DNA from: Prorocentrum cordatum
Lineage: Eukaryota > Sar > Dinophyceae > Prorocentrales > Prorocentraceae
Reading direction: 5' to 3'
Assembly (NCBI GenBank): GCA_963575745.1
Contig: CAUYUJ010000880.1
Coordinates: 442,772 to 472,771, forward strand
Length of the DNA: 30,000 bases
The number at the start of each line of letters is the position of its first letter. Positions within the stretch are counted from its first letter, which is position 1. This document shows positions 26,828 through 30,000 of the stretch, piece by piece. A program made the translations under genes and the position numbers. The notes beneath the pieces are model-generated. The model searched no databases. It was given only the letters and a program-made list of their open reading frames with translations, and was not told where the DNA came from.

Positions 26828-27240
26828 CTCCAGATTTCACAATAAATCAGAGCCCCGAATCATCAGGGGTAACTCGGGTCAGGGCTAACTCGGGTTCGTT
26901 TTTCGGGAGTCCGAGCCCGAGTTACCCCAGACCCGAGTTACCCCGGATATTTCGGGCGTCCAGAGCCCCGAATCATCAGGGGTAACTCGGGTCAGGGTTA
27001 ACTCGGGTTCTTTTTTCGGGAACCCAAACCCGAGTTACCCCGGACCCGAGTTACCCCGGATAACTCGGGCGTCCAAATAAAAGGGGGGTGGTCTGATTTG
27101 GGATGGGGTCAGATTTGAGCTGCCTTGGAGGATTCCATGGGTCTGGGCAAAAAGCCGCCCTTCATGGCTTGTTTGGGGGGGTCTGGAATTGCCCGTCTGT
27201 GAGGGTTGTGACCCCCTCCCTTTGATGGCGAAATCTGGAG
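26828..27240. mobile_element. 413-bp TA-flanked element nested in M1
   Basis: TA at 26826-26827 and 27241-27242 flanks it. CTCCAGATTTCACAATAAA and the reverse-complemented right end CTCCAGATTTCGCCATCAA share 11 perfect outer bases and 16 of 19. The uninterrupted M1 copy at 11288 has TTTGAGCATGTTTT where this one has TTTGAGTA, the insert, then TATGTTTT, so the empty site is visible in a paralogue. Confidence 0.88.
26848..27073. repeat. Two tandem 113-bp hairpin units
   Basis: CAGAGCCCCGAATCATCAGG starts at 26848 and 26961. Each unit has GGGGTAACTCGGGT and a second TAACTCGGGTT on one side of a T-rich loop, and GAGTTACCCC twice on the other. Each strand can fold into a long stem, and the two units can also cross-pair. 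Confidence 0.93.
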
Positions 27241-27392
27241 TATGTTTTTGGGCATTTTTTGAATTTTTGGCTAGTTTTCATGTTTCGTTCTAGAATCCGC
27301 CTGTAGGGGGACACGCCCGACCGAAAGCTACGGTTCGAGGACCAGGGGGCGACGTCAGGGGGGGGGGGGCAGGCTCAAGGGGGGGACGCATC

Positions 27393-27440
27393 GACCCCCA
27401 GTCGCCCACTCATCGCCGACAGGGCTTGATACCCCACCTT
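27393..27440 (+). repeat. Direct repeat flanking the 11-bp array, copy 1
   Basis: CGACCCCCAGTCGCCCACTC, ATCGCCGACAGGG and TTGATACCCCACC match 27667-27712. Confidence 0.85.
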
Positions 27441-27503
27441 GCTCTGCAGCTTCGGGGGGCTTCTCTCCTGTCCTGTAAATGGCAGCCTTCTCTGGCAACT
27501 CCG

Positions 27504-27616
27504 ACGTGGGTTCGGCGCGGATTCGACGTGGGTTCGGCGCGGATTCGACACGGATCCGACACGGATTCGACACGGATTCGACGCGATCGACACGGATTCG
27601 ACACGGATTCGACTCT
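27504..27616 (+). repeat. 11-bp tandem repeat ACACGGATTCG
   Basis: About ten units of ACACGGATTCG and ACGTGGGTTCGGCGCGGATTCG, most exactly 11 bp. Followed by GCGGCGCGACGGGACAGACA and GAGACGCAACATAAC, as at 12335-12380. Confidence 0.9.
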
Positions 27617-27666
27617 GATTGCGGCGCGACGGGACAGACACGGTCCCCCAGAGACGCAACATAACA

Positions 27667-27712
27667 TCGACCCCCAGTCGCCCATGCATCGCCAACAGGG
27701 GCCTGATACCCC
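27667..27712 (+). repeat. Direct repeat flanking the 11-bp array, copy 2
   Basis: CGACCCCCAGTCGCCCATGC, ATCGCCAACAGGGG and CTGATACCCCACC. The following 27720-27920 holds no supported gene. Confidence 0.85.
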
Positions 27713-27922
27713 ACCCCGCCCAGGAACGTGCGGTCTCGCCGTCGCGGGCGCGTCGCCGATCTATCGGAGATACGTCGCCGATTCTAGGTCGATGGTTCCC
27801 CCCCTGCACCAGTTCCCCCAGATCGCTTCCCCTCAAAGATTGGAGCGCAGACCGACGCAAGGCCGCCGACGATCCGATTCGATTCGGACCGATGGGCTGG
27901 CATCGGCCCGTGCCAGCAGGAG

Positions 27923-28041
27923 TTCAGTCGGGCCTGTCTCTCTACAGGGGGAAGATCCAAAACTTGACCACTTTGGGGCATTGTTTGCGTATTTCTCTTG
28001 TTCGTCGCAAATCGCCCTGTAGGGGGACACGGCCGATTGAA
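27923..28041. mobile_element. M1 element, 119 bp, with 8-bp TSD
   Basis: AGCAGGAG (27915-27922) and AGCAAGAG (28042-28049) flank it with one mismatch. The left end is TTCAGTCGGGCCTGTCTCTC and the reverse-complemented right end TTCAATCGGCCGTGTCCCCC. It is the shortest copy, lacking part of the T-rich interior. Confidence 0.83.
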
Positions 28042-28109
28042 AGCAAGAGCCGGGCACGGCGAGGCGAGTCGTTGGCGATCCGGTGTGTTCCGAGCCGGTT
28101 TCAGCTCGG

Positions 28110-28245
28110 GCTTGCCTGTGCGTGCTGAGGCGAGGGGGTCCCGCCGAGACGGTGACGGAGGAGAAGCCCGGCAAGGCCTGGAAGCACTTGATCACGGACG
28201 GTGCCGTCGCCAACACCAGCGGCGTGGTGCTCCTAGGTCGGGCGA
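28110..28245 (+). other. Possible coding exon, unrecognised
   Basis: The plus strand reads RRGGPAETVTEEKPGKAWKH then LITDGAVANTSGVVLLGRA, with G/C-ending codons. It ends next to a CTAG|GT step that could be a splice donor, just before a microsatellite. I recognise no family. Confidence 0.4.
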
Positions 28246-28246
28246 C

Positions 28247-28300
28247 GTATCTATCTATCTGTCTGTCTATATATATATATAGATATATGTATGTATGAGT
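28247..28300. repeat. TATC/TGTC and TATA microsatellite
   Basis: TATCTATCTGTCTGTC followed by TATATATATATAGATATATG. Confidence 0.88.
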
Positions 28301-28389
28301 AGGCTGGGGGGGGGCCAAAATTGGTGCCGTCATCCCCAATGGCCGCCCCCCCGAACCTTTGGGGGGTCACAGACCCCCCGGGACTGCCC

Positions 28390-28545
28390 CAGGCCGCTTC
28401 CAAATTGCCCACGACAGATTTTCCTCGAAGGCCTTTCGGTCCAAATTGGCATGCGTGGACTGTGGTCCACTACTTCAGTGGAGCGGTGAATTCGTCGAGG
28501 CCTGGAGCCTGCTAGAACCTGAGCGCGAGCGAAGCGCGCAAGATG
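28390..28545 (+). other. Possible coding exon, unrecognised
   Basis: The plus strand reads FQIAHDRFSSKAFRSKLACV then DCGPLLQWSGEFVEAWSLLE. The balanced composition is exon-like. It could be retrotransposon- or host-derived. Splice sites are not clear. Confidence 0.33.
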
Positions 28546-28551
28546 GTTCTA

Positions 28552-28710
28552 GTAGATATAGATATGTATACATATGTGTAGATATATGTAGGTATGTATG
28601 TATATGTATATGTACGTACATAGATGTGTATATACACACATCTATCTATCGATTCATCTGTACATATATATATATATACACATACATATACACATCTATA
28701 TATGTATATA
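28552..28710. repeat. TATA/ACAT microsatellite
   Basis: About 160 bp of GATATA, TATGTA, TACATA and ACACAT words, in strong contrast to the GC-rich neighbours. Confidence 0.9.
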
Positions 28711-28711
28711 C

Positions 28712-28837
28712 CCACTGCTCCCTGGCCAGGCCCATCCTGAACCCATGAGCTGTGTATGCGCCCTCCTGGCTAAGCCAGGAGGGCTTGGCGTAAACGCCGC
28801 TGCGGGGTTCAGGATGGGCCTGGCCAGGGAGCAGTGG
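28712..28837. repeat. Perfect 33-bp inverted repeat with inner hairpin
   Basis: 28712-28744 is the exact reverse complement of 28805-28837 (CCACTGCTCCCTGGCCAGGC and onward). Inside, GCCCTCCTGGC (28760-28770) and GCCAGGAGGGC (28774-28784) form an 11-bp hairpin with a TAA loop, and GGCGTAAACGCC a small one. Confidence 0.95.
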
Positions 28838-28975
28838 ATCTGTGTAGATTTCGTCGCCCTACCAGGGTACCTCGACGTCCTCTACTACCCGCGCGGGCCG
28901 AATGCGACCATGGAGCAGGCGGCGGGGCTCGGCTCCGTCACTCGGGCCCACTGCGTCGAAGCAGAGCCAACTTCA
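28805..28975 (+). other. Possible coding exon, unrecognised
   Basis: The plus strand reads MGLAREQWICVDFVALPGYL then DVLYYPRGPNATMEQAAGLG and SVTRAHCVEAEP, mostly with G/C-ending codons. It begins within the right arm of the inverted repeat and ends at an M3 repeat. No family is recognised. Confidence 0.4.
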
Positions 28976-29131
28976 GGAGGGGAAAAACACACACAGGCAC
29001 GATTGTTCGTCGATGCCAAGGAGAGCATGGGAAAATATGGCAAGTGGGATGAGGACGAAAATCAAGATAATGGAGGAAACGATGGGGGATCCTGGGATCT
29101 GCTTGTTTATTTGTGTGTCCCTGGGCCCCTT
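28971..29131 (+). repeat. M3 dispersed repeat, copy 4
   Basis: AGGAGGGGAAAAACACACAC, GATTGTTCGTCGATGCC, ATGGGAAAATATGG, GATCCTGGGATCTG and GTGTCCCTGGGCCCCTTCAC align with the other copies. Confidence 0.72.
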
Positions 29132-29148
29132 CACAACTGCAGAAAGAC

Positions 29149-29370
29149 AAATGTTCGGAGTTCCGTACGGATTTCCTGTGTCAGCGCCAGGGCCTCGAGA
29201 AGCGGCAAGGGCCCGGAGAAGCGACGGGGTGCGGGGGATTTCGGTCGGGAGGACGTGGAGGTGGGCAACAATCAATGACACAAACATCAAAAGCTCCGAG
29301 GTCCGCGCAGATTTCTTGGATCGGTGCTGGAGCCCCCTGCGGCGCCTCTGGCGCCCCCCCGGGGCACGAG
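29149..29370 (+). repeat. M6 dispersed repeat, two further copies
   Basis: TTCGGAGTTCCGTACGGATT near 29154 is a short relative. CTCCGAGGTCCGCGCAGATT then TCTTGGATCGGTGCTGGAGC at about 29295 is a fuller copy of 20287-20375. Confidence 0.62.
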
Positions 29371-29483
29371 ATCCGCGCGGGGTCTCGAAGGTTTGTGTTT
29401 ATGCAGTGTCTCTTCCTCTGGCTGTGGCGAGATCTTGGCCGCACGGTTGGGCTGGGCCCGGTGCGACGGAAGCGGGCGGACCG

Positions 29484-29519
29484 ACACACGCACACACACA
29501 CACACATACACACGCACAC
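29484..29519 (+). repeat. (CA)n microsatellite
   Basis: Short CACA run with GCAC and TACA interruptions. Confidence 0.85.
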
Positions 29520-29594
29520 CGACGGATCCCGCGTCCTCCTGGGGCCCCCATTGGGCCCCCACTGGGGCGTCTTGAGGCTTCCTGGGCACCCCTG

Positions 29595-29696
29595 GAGGGG
29601 GAGGACGCGGAGGAGGAGGACGAGGAGGAGGAGAAGGAGGCGGAGGAGGAGGGGGAGGAGGAGGAGGAGGAGGAGGATGAGGGAGGAGGAGAATTT
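29595..29696 (+). repeat. (GGA)n tract
   Basis: About 100 bp of GGA/GAC/GCG triplets. Confidence 0.93.
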
Positions 29697-29764
29697 TTTG
29701 GATTGCGACTCTGATGAGGCTCTCGACCTGTCAGAAGAGGCTGGCACTCAGCTATCTGGGAGCA

Positions 29765-29916
29765 ACTGGTATTCAGCCAGCGGACAGAGAGGGTGCCAAG
29801 GTCTTGTGAGAAACCGATCCTCCCCCACCCAACCCCCGAGCTCCAATCCCTCCCCTTCATCTTGCATCAGCTGGCATTTAACCAGCAATCAGAAAGGGCG
29901 CCGAGATCTTGTGAGA
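29765..29916 (+). repeat. 105-bp direct repeat, partial second copy
   Basis: CTGGTATTCAGCCAGC, AGAGGGTGCCAAGGTCTTGT and GAGA near 29766 recur near 29871 as CTGGCATTTAACCAGC, AAAGGGCGCCGAGATCTTGT and GAGA. Confidence 0.82.
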
Positions 29917-30000
29917 TCAGCACACGAGGAGGGAGCGGGAGGCGGCCAGCACGGGCACGGAAAATGAGCCCGGCGGGTTGATCTCTGAATTGCAGCAGCA

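Larger units (their letters stand above)
26744..27325. mobile_element. M1 element, 582 bp, interrupted by a nested element
   Basis: The left end is TTGAGTCGGGCCTGTCCTGC and the reverse-complemented right end TTCGGTCGGGCGTGTCCCCC. The flanks AGGTATGG (26736-26743) and AGCTACGG (27326-27333) agree at 6 of 8 positions and are probably the decayed 8-bp duplication. The excess length over 159 bp is due to the insert at 26828-27240. The element starts 27 bp beyond the foldback element. Confidence 0.82.

Overview
The window looks like dinoflagellate nuclear DNA, and nothing in it looks bacterial. I base this on four things: GC-rich sequence with very long (CCT)n/(GGA)n, (CA)n, (GAC)n and TATA/ACAT microsatellites; LINE remnants of the RT-RNase H type known from dinoflagellates; short exon-like islands with G/C-ending codons between long non-coding stretches; and many short inverted-repeat elements. 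The species is not determinable. I saw no spliced-leader, tRNA, rRNA or CRISPR signature by eye.

Layout. 0-4.1 kb: microsatellites, pieces of an inverted-repeat family (called M1 here), and a 5'-truncated LINE (1679-2986, minus strand) with a perfect 16-bp target-site duplication that lies inside an M1 terminus. 4.1-8.7 kb: the most gene-like part. Two unrecognised minus-strand genes or gene fragments (8024-8586 and 5205-6740) show biased codons. The lower one is interrupted by a 174-bp inverted-repeat element with a CAGTA duplication whose removal restores the reading frame, i.e. a candidate introner. 8.7-13.5 kb: a 78-bp tandem repeat and short elements with terminal or dispersed repeats. 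13.5-17.5 kb: an AT-richer island with a decayed LINE reverse transcriptase (plus strand) and a 112-bp satellite that changes orientation near 16.64 kb. 17.5-23.1 kb: a foldback-like element, (CA)n and the longest polypurine tracts, with M1 copies. 24.2-28.1 kb: the most structured part, with a 101-bp tandem repeat split by a TA-flanked miniature element, a 1.56-kb foldback element whose arms carry opposed 18-bp minisatellites, and an M1 copy holding a nested TA-flanked element that itself carries two 113-bp hairpin units. 28-30 kb: short plus-strand exon-like islands, a perfect 33-bp inverted repeat and more microsatellites.

The genes do not form a recognisable pathway. What stands out is nested, dateable insertion of non-autonomous DNA elements, one LINE, and microsatellite growth out of a transposon terminus. 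Most long open frames here are translated microsatellites or antisense shadows of GC-rich DNA, and are left out.
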